Below, piece after piece: positions 1 to 6,343 of a stretch of 6,343 nt of DNA. The first letter of the stretch is position 1. Each line of letters starts with the position of its first letter. The DNA comes from Armatimonadota bacterium. GTDB lineage: Bacteria > Armatimonadota > Fimbriimonadia > Fimbriimonadales > ATM1. The position numbers and the translations under genes were made by a program. Where the stretch lies: assembly GCA_003695835.1 (NCBI GenBank), contig RFHN01000240.1, positions 1 to 6,343 of the forward strand. The letters run 5' to 3'. Under the pieces are notes generated by a model. It did no database searches. It was given only the letters and a program-made list of their open reading frames with translations, and was not told where the DNA came from.

Positions 1-174
1 AACGACACCTTCATGAACCAGTGGCAGACCTACCGCACGCGCAAGGACCGCACGCTGGCGCTCGAGACGCCCGAGCACACCTATGACGAGCCGGGGACCT
101 ACCGCGTGCTCGTGAAGGTCGTCGACATCTTCGGCAACGACACCAGCCACCTGCTCTCGTGGAAGGCGAAGTAG
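1..174 (+). CDS. Site-specific (adenine) DNA methyltransferase, type III-like, C-terminal fragment
   Basis: Only the last 57 codons are present, open from the first base and ending at TAG (172-174); the 5' part lies outside the window. No catalytic motif (DPPY or FxGxG) is visible, so the call rests on the tail and the context. The tail contains NDTFMNQWQTYRTRKDR followed by a PKD-like beta segment, HTYDEPGTYRVLVKVVDIFG and then NDTS. I recall this ending from adenine-specific methyltransferases that sit immediately before helicase-type restriction subunits. The next gene is exactly such a subunit and starts 2 nt later, the usual mod-then-res order. The expected role is to methylate a recognition site in host DNA and provide the sequence-recognition partner for the nuclease. 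The family assignment is from memory; the tight linkage is seen directly. It could in principle be another protein with a PKD-like end. Confidence 0.72.
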   Translation, partial: NDTFMNQWQTYRTRKDRTLALETPEHTYDEPGTYRVLVKVVDIFGNDTSHLLSWKAK

Positions 175-176
175 CC

Positions 177-2969
177 ATGACTAGCGCAGACCGTCACACG
201 AGCATTCTCGACATCGACCTGCCGGAGATCCCGGACCGCAACCCGTTCACCCCTCCGTCGAGCCACCTGGTCAAGAAGGGACCGAACCAGTGGGGAATCG
301 CAGAGGGCCGCCGTCCGAGCAAGACGCTGCTCGTCAACCGCATCAGGCGCGCGGTGGACCAGTGGCGAGCTGACGGCTATCCGGGCGCCACCGAGACGAC
401 CCGCCGGCTCTTCCAGTTCTGGTTCGACGAGGACCACGCGCTACCCACCGGTCCCTTCCGCTACTACTTCTGCCAACGCGAGGCCATGGAGACTCTCGTC
501 TACCTCCACCAGGTTCAGGGCCTTCGCGACTGCTACGAGCTGATCACGTCGTTCTACGAAGAGCCGGAGACCGGCCAGCTCGAGCTGGGCATCACCGCCC
601 GCGGCGATCGCAAGGTCCGGCGCTTCGTCCCCGAGCTGGGCCAGGTCGTCGAGCAGGATCTCCCGCGGGAAGACCTGCCTCGGATGGCCATCAAGATGGC
701 CACGGGATCCGGCAAGACCGTGGTCATGGCGCTGGTGATCGCGTGGTCCTACTTCCATCGCCGCTTCGAAGACGGCTCCGACCTTGCGGACAACTTCCTC
801 GTCGTGGCCCCGAACGTCATCGTGTTCGAGCGACTTCGCCAGGACTTCGAGAGCGGCAAGGTCTTTCACGAACTCCCCATCATCCCACCCGAGTGGAAGC
901 CGGAGTGGAAGCTCAACGTGATTCTTCGCGGAGACGCGTCGAGCCCCCGGGCCAGCGGCAACCTCTTTGTCACGAACATCCAGCAGATCTACGACCGGGA
1001 CGAGTCCGACGACGAGCCCATCAACCCGGTGGCCGCGCTTCTGGGACCTGCTCCCAAGGGGGACATCCATTCGAGCGAGCCCATGCTCGAGAGGATCAAG
1101 AGGCTGCCCAACCTGATGGTTCTCAACGACGAGGCGCATCACGTCCATGACGACAAGCTCAAGTGGAACGAGGCCCTCCTTACGCTGGACGACAACCTGC
1201 GCAGGCGTGACGGGGGTGGCCTCGTCGCGTGGCTCGACTTCAGCGCCACACCGAAGAACCAGAACGGCACCTTCTTTCCCTGGATCGTGGTCGACTACCC
1301 GCTCGCACAGGCCGTAGAGGACCGCATCGTCAAGACGCCCCTCATCATCCACCAGACCGACCGACCCGACCCGACGAAGTACGCCCACGGCGACGCCGGC
1401 GACGCCTACAACGAGTGGATCACGATTGGGGTCGCGAGGTGGCGCGAGCACGTCAAGGACTACGGAGCCGTCGGCGAGAAGCCCATCCTCTTCGTCATGG
1501 CAGAGGACACGCGAGACGCCGACGCCATCGCAGAGCGTCTGGAGCGGGAGGCCGATCTCAAGGGGCGCGTCCTCACGATCCACGTCAACCGCTCCGGCAA
1601 GAACAAGGGCGAGATCAGCAAGGCCGACCTCGACAAGGCGCGCGAGGCGGCCCGCGAGATTGACTCCGGTCGCAGCCGGTACCGAGCGGTCGTGTCGGTC
1701 CTCATGCTCCGAGAGGGCTGGGACGTTCGCAACGTGAGCGTCATCCTGGGCCTCCGCCCTTTTACGGCGAAGGCAAACATCCTCCCCGAGCAGGCGATCG
1801 GTCGCGGCCTGCGTCTCATGCGCCGGATCCCTCGCGACAACACGCAGATCTTGGAGCTCATCGGCACCAAGGCCTTTGAGGAGTTTGTCCGAGAGCTGGA
1901 GAAAGAAGGGCTCGGAGTCGCCACGTCCCGGACGCCGCCGAAGCCGGGCCGACGGGTCTACCCGGTCGCCGACCGGCCGCACCTCGACATCGAGATCCCG
2001 CGGACCAGTGCCCTCTTCGAGCGCGCCTACAAGAACATCGAGGTGGTCGATCCGGAGTCTTTCAAGCCCCTGGCGGACGAAGAGGAGCTCGGTGCGGACC
2101 TCAAGCGCAAGATCAAGCTCGAGCACGGCATCGTTGGCGTGACCGTCCACTCAGACGAGGTCGAGTTCAACGAGGAGAACGTCCCGCCGATCGAGAACCT
2201 GTTGTCCGCGCTGACGAATCGCGTGATCCGCAAGGCACGCATCACTACGAACTGCTTTCAGGTGCTCTACCCCAAGGTCCGGAGCTACGTGCGCGACCGC
2301 TGCTTCGGCGGCCGCGTCGAGCTGGACGACGTCGCGGTCCGGCGAGCCCTGAACGACGGCAATCTCCTCGAAGCCGTCGCGAGCGTGTTCGCGCGGCGCA
2401 TCGGGGAGCTCACCACAGAGCAGCGCTCGCTCGAGGTGGTGGGCGAACCGTACCGGCTCTCTGAGACGCCGGAGTTCACCTGGCGCCGCCACTTCACCAC
2501 GGCGGACAAGACCATCTTCAACGTGGTCGCCTGCTACAACAACTTCGAGGCCCGCTTCGCCCAGTTCCTGGATCGCGCTGAAGACGTCGATCGCTTCGCC
2601 GAGCTCGCCGAGTGGTTCACGGGCTTCCATGTTCAGTACCTGAAGAGCAGCGGAGCCATCGGCACCTACTACCCCGACTTCGTCGTCGTGCAGACAACCG
2701 ACGACGGCCCCGTCAACTGGATCATCGAGACCAAGGGCAGGGAGGATGTCGAGGTCGCCGCCAAGGACGCACAGATGGCGCGCTGGTGCAACGAGGTGTC
2801 CGCCGTCTCCGGCCAGACCTGGAAGTACATGAAGGTCCCGCAGCTCATCTTCGACCGAGGTAGCTTCTCTTCGCTGGCTTCTCTGGTCCGCGAGGTTGAG
2901 CGGGCATCCACCGTAGCTGGTGCCCAGCAGCTTCTCGTTGGACCCGGTGGAGACGGAGACGCAGCCTGA
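177..2969 (+). CDS. Type III-like restriction endonuclease subunit (DEAH helicase + PD-(D/E)xK nuclease, BPTD_3080-like)
   Basis: 930 residues, the usual size for Res-type restriction subunits. It should use ATP to move along or switch on DNA and cleave sites left unmodified by the upstream methyltransferase. Motifs seen, numbered from the ATG at 177: a Q-tip-like RYYFCQ (95-100), Walker A MATGSGKT (174-181, Lys180), motif Ia VVAPN (209-213), DEAH (318-321), SAT (356-358), REGWDV (512-517) and motif VI QAIGRGLR (539-546). All core SF2 motifs are intact. Near the C-terminus, Glu791, PD at 833-834 and ETK at 851-853 form a PD-(D/E)xK nuclease site. The N-terminal stretch (NPF...SSH...GRRPS) resembles BPTD_3080 family restriction endonucleases from memory. 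The ATG at 177 is preferred because GGAAGG (161-166) lies 10 nt upstream and the gap to the preceding stop is 2 nt; an in-frame GTG at 159 is the alternative. Third codon positions are strongly G/C. It appears complete and functional. Confidence 0.93.
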   Translation: MTSADRHTSILDIDLPEIPDRNPFTPPSSHLVKKGPNQWGIAEGRRPSKTLLVNRIRRAVDQWRADGYPGATETTRRLFQFWFDEDHALPTGPFRYYFCQREAMETLVYLHQVQGLRDCYELITSFYEEPETGQLELGITARGDRKVRRFVPELGQVVEQDLPREDLPRMAIKMATGSGKTVVMALVIAWSYFHRRFEDGSDLADNFLVVAPNVIVFERLRQDFESGKVFHELPIIPPEWKPEWKLNVILRGDASSPRASGNLFVTNIQQIYDRDESDDEPINPVAALLGPAPKGDIHSSEPMLERIKRLPNLMVLNDEAHHVHDDKLKWNEALLTLDDNLRRRDGGGLVAWLDFSATPKNQNGTFFPWIVVDYPLAQAVEDRIVKTPLIIHQTDRPDPTKYAHGDAGDAYNEWITIGVARWREHVKDYGAVGEKPILFVMAEDTRDADAIAERLEREADLKGRVLTIHVNRSGKNKGEISKADLDKAREAAREIDSGRSRYRAVVSVLMLREGWDVRNVSVILGLRPFTAKANILPEQAIGRGLRLMRRIPRDNTQILELIGTKAFEEFVRELEKEGLGVATSRTPPKPGRRVYPVADRPHLDIEIPRTSALFERAYKNIEVVDPESFKPLADEEELGADLKRKIKLEHGIVGVTVHSDEVEFNEENVPPIENLLSALTNRVIRKARITTNCFQVLYPKVRSYVRDRCFGGRVELDDVAVRRALNDGNLLEAVASVFARRIGELTTEQRSLEVVGEPYRLSETPEFTWRRHFTTADKTIFNVVACYNNFEARFAQFLDRAEDVDRFAELAEWFTGFHVQYLKSSGAIGTYYPDFVVVQTTDDGPVNWIIETKGREDVEVAAKDAQMARWCNEVSAVSGQTWKYMKVPQLIFDRGSFSSLASLVREVERASTVAGAQQLLVGPGGDGDAA

Positions 2970-3040
2970 TGAATAGATGCTGTGCAAGTGCCGTCCGGCA
3001 GCGAAGTTCTGGGCGGATGAGACGCGAGGGACGTGCGTGA
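2969..3040 (+). other. Possible 23-codon bridging/leader ORF between the restriction gene and sir2
   Basis: An ATG at 2969-2971 shares its first base with the TGA that ends the restriction gene (TGATG). It opens a 23-codon frame, MNRCCASAVRQRSSGRMRREG then RA, whose TGA (3038-3040) overlaps the GTG proposed as the sir2 start (GTGA). The peptide is Arg/Ser-rich with no recognisable domain. If translated, it would more likely carry ribosomes across the junction and couple translation of the two modules than act as a protein. This is inference from geometry alone: a short frame in GC-rich DNA can have such overlaps by chance, and GGAG near 2956 is a poor Shine-Dalgarno for the ATG at 2969. Confidence 0.25.
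3026..3031 (+). promoter_or_regulatory. Ribosome binding site deciding the sir2 start
   Basis: GAGGGA lies with its GAGG core 7 nt before the GTG at 3037 and 13 nt before the ATG at 3043. The earlier in-frame ATG at 2977 has no Shine-Dalgarno at a normal distance and would add a Cys/Arg-rich stretch unlike SIR2 N-termini. This favours 3037, with 3043 as second choice. Confidence 0.5.
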
Positions 3041-4335
3041 CAATGGGGAGCCCACAGGTACCGCCTCCGGACGTTGGATCGGCCGCTGCGATCTGCGCAC
3101 GACGGGGGAACCAGTGGCTCTCCCCAGACGATCTCGAAGCACATTTGGCTGCGGTAGTCCGCCTCGAGAACGTTGGCGTGCTGCTAGGAGCTGGGGCTTC
3201 CTTGGGGGCCTTGGGCGGCATGACGATGAAGGCTTTGTGGAAGCACTTCACGACCACCTATCCAAGCTCGGCAGAGTGGCTCGCTGGCGAGGGCTTCGTG
3301 CAGACGGACGAGGAGACGACCAACGTCGAGGAACTCGCTGATGCGTTGGAGATCACGAGGCTCGAATGGGAGAGAGTTGGTCGCCCGCGGAAACTCACAA
3401 AATTGCGTCGAGTTCGGGCGGATCTCCATCGTGCGGTAGTCCGCGCGGCGCTGCTTCAGCAGAAGTGGTGGGAGGAACCTTCATCCGTTGGCCTCGATTC
3501 CAGCGAGTTGGCGGACCACCGGCGATTACTTCAGAAGCTGACCGCAGCCCGTCAACCCGGCCAGCCGTCGCCCTGGGTGTTCACGACGAACTACGACCTC
3601 GCCGTTGAATGGGCAGCTGAAACGATTGGCATCAAGGTCACCAACGGCTTCGATGGCTTGCATCGCCGGATCTTCTCGCCTCACAATTTCGATCTCGGGT
3701 ACCGCAACATGTTGGCTCGTGGCGAAGCCAGATTCGGCACATACAGTGTCTACGTCGCGAAGCTGCATGGCTCCTTGACATGGAGAACGGCGCAGGACGG
3801 TACGGTCGAGGAGTGGTCTACAGCGGTCCTTTGGCCAGATACCCGCCGTTTCCTCGACGGCGAGATCGACGACGCCCCCGGCCAGCTCGTTTATCCCAGC
3901 GCCGCGAAATACCTGCAGACTGTTGGCTTCGTCCTTGGAGAGCTGTTCAGGCGTTTCACCGAGTTCCTTGCGCGGCCCCAGAGTTGCCTGATCACAAGTG
4001 GCTACTCCTTCTCAGATGAACACCTCAACCGCATTCTCGTGTCGGCTCTGCAGAACCCGACACTCCAACTCGTCGTCTACATTCCAGAGGCCCGTCGAGA
4101 TGGCGACCGCCTCGACGTCAGCGCCTGCACGCAGTGGATCCGGCGCGTAGCGGAGCTCGGGTCGCCGCAGGTGACCATCGTCGGCGGTGGTTCAGAGGCC
4201 CACTTCGACAAGCTCGTCGGTCACCTCCCGGACCCGGCGATATACGATGAGCAGGCAGCTCGGATCAGGGACATGATAAAGCAGTACCGAGCGGGGACAT
4301 CGCCGTCGCCACACGGAGCAGGAGGTCCGCCGTGA
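3037..4335 (+). CDS. sir2: SIR2-like NADase, defence protein of a SIR2-HerA (Nezha) system
   Basis: 432 residues from the GTG at 3037 (430 from the ATG at 3043; 452 from the ATG at 2977, which lacks a good ribosome site). SIR2-fold signatures appear in order: the NAD-binding loop LLGAGAS with GAGAS at 51-55, FTTNYDL with TTNYD at 183-187, KLHGSLTW at 242-249 with the expected catalytic His244, and a late SGYSFSDEH at 321-329 typical of SIR2-like defence proteins (SIR2_2 type). These enzymes usually hydrolyse NAD+ rather than deacetylate proteins, so infection sensing would lead to NAD+ loss and growth arrest. No signal peptide or membrane segment is seen, so it is cytosolic. The stop overlaps the HerA start by 4 nt, which points to a co-translated complex. 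It lies 67 nt after the restriction gene with no visible promoter. Codons are less GC-biased than in that gene. NADase activity is inferred from the family. Confidence 0.9.
   Translation: MTMGSPQVPPPDVGSAAAICARRGNQWLSPDDLEAHLAAVVRLENVGVLLGAGASLGALGGMTMKALWKHFTTTYPSSAEWLAGEGFVQTDEETTNVEELADALEITRLEWERVGRPRKLTKLRRVRADLHRAVVRAALLQQKWWEEPSSVGLDSSELADHRRLLQKLTAARQPGQPSPWVFTTNYDLAVEWAAETIGIKVTNGFDGLHRRIFSPHNFDLGYRNMLARGEARFGTYSVYVAKLHGSLTWRTAQDGTVEEWSTAVLWPDTRRFLDGEIDDAPGQLVYPSAAKYLQTVGFVLGELFRRFTEFLARPQSCLITSGYSFSDEHLNRILVSALQNPTLQLVVYIPEARRDGDRLDVSACTQWIRRVAELGSPQVTIVGGGSEAHFDKLVGHLPDPAIYDEQAARIRDMIKQYRAGTSPSPHGAGGPP
4320..4326 (+). promoter_or_regulatory. Strong Shine-Dalgarno of herA inside the sir2 3' end
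   Basis: AGGAGGT is an almost perfect anti-16S match, 5 nt before the GTG start of herA at 4332 and within the last codons of sir2. With the GTGA stop/start overlap it supports translational coupling, strong HerA initiation and the GTG start. Confidence 0.85.
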
Positions 4336-6170
4336 ACGGGCGGGAGTCCTTCGGCTACGTTGTGTCGATCGAGGGGGCAAAGGTCACGCTCAACCTGAAG
4401 GACACGCATAGAGGCCACTTTGCGTCACATCGCGACGGCATCTCTGGAGTAACTGAGGTTGGAGGTCTCTTCGGGGTGGACGGTGGCACGCGCCTCCTCG
4501 TGCTCCGCGTCCGGTCGCTCTCGTTCGTTGAGCCACGCGAGGCCCATCGCTTTGGTGTTGGCTCTACCTCAATCCGCGGTGAGCCGCTCAGACACCTCGA
4601 GGCAGTCGTCGCAGGCGCGATTACCCGCCGAGGCCAGAGCCTGCGGTTCGTGGCTGACTCGCTGCTGTCCCCGGCACTTGGCGCCGAGGCGTTCCCCCTG
4701 TCCTATGAGGAGCTATCGGCAATCCTCGGCCAGGGGTTCCCCGGTGACTGCATGATTCGGCTTGGCGAGGATGTCCGAGGCGGAGGGTCGCTGGATGCCC
4801 CGGTGTCTGACCTTCTAGGCCGGCATGTGGCGGTCCTTGGCGCTACGGGGCAGGGCAAGAGCTGCTTCACTGCCGCCGTGGTGCAGCAGCTACTGAAGCT
4901 GCCTGGCGCCAGGATTGTGGTCTTCGACATCAACGGAGAGTATGAGCAAGCGCTTGCTCCTCACGCTGCGGGCCCTGATGAAAGCAAGGTGACGACCTTG
5001 GGTGGGCCCAATGCGACCTTGCGAATCCCGTACGTGGCTCTTGGCCGACATGGCCTTGGCCGACTACTTCTCCCCAGTGAAAAGACGCAACGGCCGGCCT
5101 TGAACTTTGCTCTCGAAAGCTTGGCGTACGTAAAATGGTTTCCGGATGCCGGTGGTGTTGGCCTGGCAGACAGCAATGCGCCAGAGCTCTTCGACGACTG
5201 CAGGCCCAATCCCAGTGAAGATGCCGCGAGGGCGATCAATATCCTGCGAAAGAAGGCTGGGAATGCCGCCACGGAATGGCCCCACATGCGTGCGCTGGGC
5301 TGCCTCGTGGCCGATAGCTATTGCTTGCAGCGAGGGCGTAGCGGGCTTGAGAGAAACGCGTTTCAGTATGGCAACGTGGCTCCACTAGTCACAAGAATCC
5401 GGCGCTACACAGAGGACCCTTTGTTCACATCCGTGGTCAAGGTCGAGGGTGGTCCTCCGTGTCGAGAAGGCTCGCTCAAGTGGGGGACGGAGTCATCCCA
5501 CCTGGTAGACCAGATCTTCGGGGGAGAGAGCGACCGCTGGAAGCTGCACATCGTCAACCTGAGGAACGTAGCCCACGACCTTCTTCCCATGGTCCTCGGA
5601 TCTTTGCTCGAGCTACTCGCGTTCGAGATGTTCCGGCGTGGGCAAGGCACTACGCACCCCACGCTCTTGGTCCTGGAGGAAGCGCATCACTATCTCCGAC
5701 CAGTCGGAAGCGGGGACGAGGGTGGCCACCAAATGTTGGCGTACGAGCGACTGGCTAAGGAGGGCCGGAAGTTCGGAGTGGCGCTATGGGTTAGCACGCA
5801 GCGCCCTGCTGAGATGTCCGCGACCGTGCTCGCGCAGTGCGGCACGTGGGCTGTCTTCAGGCTCACGTCTGAGCAGGACCTACGAGCGGTGGGGGCGGCG
5901 GGGGAGTGGCTGGACAAGCAGGAGCTAAACCGAATCGCAGGGTTGCCCCGACAGCAGGCTGTCGTGTTTGGAAGCAGCGTCGCGATGCCGGTTCGCGTGG
6001 TCGCACCGACGGCCAAGCCAGTGCCGAAGTCGCAGGACCCAGACTTCGCGGCGTGGAAGAACCCGCCAGCACCTCCGGTACAAGCCGACGCAGACGCAGG
6101 GCAGCCTGAGCCCCTCTCTGGCTCGGCGGAGGTTGAGGATGCAGATGACGCCGACGACCTGCCTTTCTGA
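4332..6170 (+). CDS. herA: HerA-type hexameric ATPase/DNA translocase, partner of SIR2, with SSB-like C-terminal tip
   Basis: 612 residues, close to the usual size for SIR2-associated HerA. It starts at GTG 4332, overlapping the sir2 stop by 4 nt. Residues 1 to about 70 look like a HAS-barrel (GYVVSIEGAKVTLNL). The FtsK/HerA ATPase core has Walker A GATGQGKS (170-177, Lys176), FDINGEY (198-204), Walker B LLVLEEAHHYL (445-455, Glu449/Glu450) and STQRP (488-492, sensor/arginine region). All key residues are present, so ATP hydrolysis is expected. In studied SIR2-HerA (Nezha) systems HerA forms a hexamer bound to SIR2 and drives the DNA-directed activity; no NurA nuclease gene is seen here, consistent with SIR2 being the partner. 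Unusually, residues 569-612 form a Pro/Ala/Gln-rich, probably disordered linker ending in EDADDADDLPF, like the C-terminal tip of SSB. More A/T third positions than in the restriction gene suggest a different origin. Confidence 0.93.
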   Translation: MNGRESFGYVVSIEGAKVTLNLKDTHRGHFASHRDGISGVTEVGGLFGVDGGTRLLVLRVRSLSFVEPREAHRFGVGSTSIRGEPLRHLEAVVAGAITRRGQSLRFVADSLLSPALGAEAFPLSYEELSAILGQGFPGDCMIRLGEDVRGGGSLDAPVSDLLGRHVAVLGATGQGKSCFTAAVVQQLLKLPGARIVVFDINGEYEQALAPHAAGPDESKVTTLGGPNATLRIPYVALGRHGLGRLLLPSEKTQRPALNFALESLAYVKWFPDAGGVGLADSNAPELFDDCRPNPSEDAARAINILRKKAGNAATEWPHMRALGCLVADSYCLQRGRSGLERNAFQYGNVAPLVTRIRRYTEDPLFTSVVKVEGGPPCREGSLKWGTESSHLVDQIFGGESDRWKLHIVNLRNVAHDLLPMVLGSLLELLAFEMFRRGQGTTHPTLLVLEEAHHYLRPVGSGDEGGHQMLAYERLAKEGRKFGVALWVSTQRPAEMSATVLAQCGTWAVFRLTSEQDLRAVGAAGEWLDKQELNRIAGLPRQQAVVFGSSVAMPVRVVAPTAKPVPKSQDPDFAAWKNPPAPPVQADADAGQPEPLSGSAEVEDADDADDLPF

Positions 6171-6185
6171 GACGATTCAGAGATT

Positions 6186-6203
6186 GGTCAGCAGGGTCAG
6201 CAG
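6186..6203 (+). repeat. Perfect 9-bp tandem duplication
   Basis: GGTCAGCAG occurs twice head to tail (6186-6194 and 6195-6203), 16 nt after the herA stop. Two copies may reflect slippage; no function can be assigned. Confidence 0.8.
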
Positions 6204-6228
6204 CCCAAGCCCTCCGGTCAAGGCGATC

Positions 6229-6281
6229 GCTGTCAACCACTTCCTCCAGAGCGCCCTCTCCGAGCCCCCGGCTGTCAACCA
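6229..6281 (+). repeat. Pair of 11-bp direct repeats
   Basis: GCTGTCAACCA occurs at 6229-6239 and again at 6271-6281, 42 bp apart start to start (about four helical turns). Read on the minus strand each copy contains TTGACA, but no matching -10 box follows at a normal distance. It could be a protein-binding pair, a junction scar or chance. Confidence 0.7.
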
Positions 6282-6288
6282 AGCCCCC

Positions 6289-6322
6289 GTGCTCTCTCCC
6301 CGCTCTCGGCTCTGGAGAGCAC
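6289..6322. terminator. Hairpin downstream of herA, possible terminator without a U-tract
   Basis: GTGCTCTC (6289-6296) and GAGAGCAC (6315-6322) form an 8-bp perfect stem with an 18-nt loop. GCTCTC at 6302-6307 can pair alternatively with GAGAGC at 6315-6320 around a 7-nt loop. No T-run follows on either strand, so intrinsic termination is doubtful. It lies about 120 nt after the last gene, where an operon end is expected. The rest of 6171-6343 shows no gene I can support. Confidence 0.35.
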
Positions 6323-6343
6323 TTCGGCGCCCCCGGAGAGCCC

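Noticed and set aside
441..2150. 569-codon open frame on the minus strand
   Set aside because: It lies wholly opposite the restriction gene, whose helicase motifs are all in the plus frame. Its translation is Leu/Val/Asp/Arg-rich without domain features, a usual mirror frame in GC-rich DNA.
2931..2980. Possible promoter for sir2 (TTGGAC at 2938-2943, weak AT-rich GAATAG at 2971-2976)
   Set aside because: Spacing is 27 nt instead of about 17 and the -10 match is poor.
2151..3257. 368-codon open frame on the minus strand spanning the res/sir2 junction
   Set aside because: It covers the 3' part of res and the 5' part of sir2 antisense, has no recognisable motif, and is explained by third-position GC bias.
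6208..6278. TTGACA -35 boxes on the minus strand inside the 11-bp repeats
   Set aside because: The sequences at the expected -10 positions are GC-rich and unlike TATAAT; with the 11-bp repeat structure this is better left as a repeat.
5863..6282. Minus-strand frame running from the 3' flank into herA, open also from the window end
   Set aside because: It starts with TTG without a ribosome site, is low complexity (Arg/Pro/Ala-rich), and overlaps the herA 3' end. A convergent gene ending here cannot be supported.
6171..6343. herA frame stays open after its stop, suggesting a longer ancestral HerA or a sequencing error
   Set aside because: The downstream translation is Pro/Gln/Ser-rich without domain features, and herA already has full family length and a plausible SSB-like end right at the stop, so the TGA looks genuine.
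1..6343. CRISPR array, tRNA, rRNA, transposase or integrase
   Set aside because: No regularly spaced repeats, cloverleaf-type sequence or mobile-element protein motifs were seen on either strand.

Overview
This is a high-GC bacterial window carrying a compact antiphage defence locus. All four genes point the same way with almost no space between them. The sequence alone does not settle the taxonomy. Strong G/C third positions in the first genes, GTG starts and stop/start overlaps fit Myxococcota-like, actinobacterial or other GC-rich lineages equally well.

Layout. Positions 1-174 are the last 57 codons of a gene cut by the window edge. Its tail resembles the C-terminal end of type III-like, adenine-specific DNA methyltransferases (Mod side). 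Positions 177-2969 encode a 930-residue ATP-dependent restriction subunit: an SF2 DEAH helicase/translocase core plus a C-terminal PD-(D/E)xK nuclease domain. Its N-terminus resembles, from memory, the BPTD_3080-type restriction endonucleases. A 67-nt junction (2970-3036) follows and holds a possible 23-codon bridging ORF. Positions 3037-4335 encode a SIR2-like protein with GAGAS, TTNYD and KLHG signatures, and 4332-6170 encode a HerA-type hexameric ATPase. These two genes overlap by 4 nt (GTGA) behind a near-perfect Shine-Dalgarno. Together they match the known SIR2-HerA (Nezha) two-gene defence system. Positions 6171-6343 carry no convincing gene, only short direct repeats and a hairpin.

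How it may work together. The methyltransferase and Res would be a modification-dependent self/non-self first layer that cleaves unmodified DNA. SIR2-HerA would be a second layer, expected from work on the family to degrade NAD+ and process DNA during phage infection. Gene order and tight packing suggest one transcript, but codon choice in sir2-herA is visibly more relaxed (more A/T third positions) than in res, so the two modules may have been joined by separate transfers.

The least expected detail is the HerA C-terminus: a Pro/Ala/Gln-rich linker ending in an acidic tip, EDADDADDLPF, which closely imitates the C-terminal tip of single-stranded DNA-binding protein (SSB). I know of no description of this for SIR2-HerA ATPases, and it suggests a direct link to SSB-binding DNA repair proteins or to phage replication.
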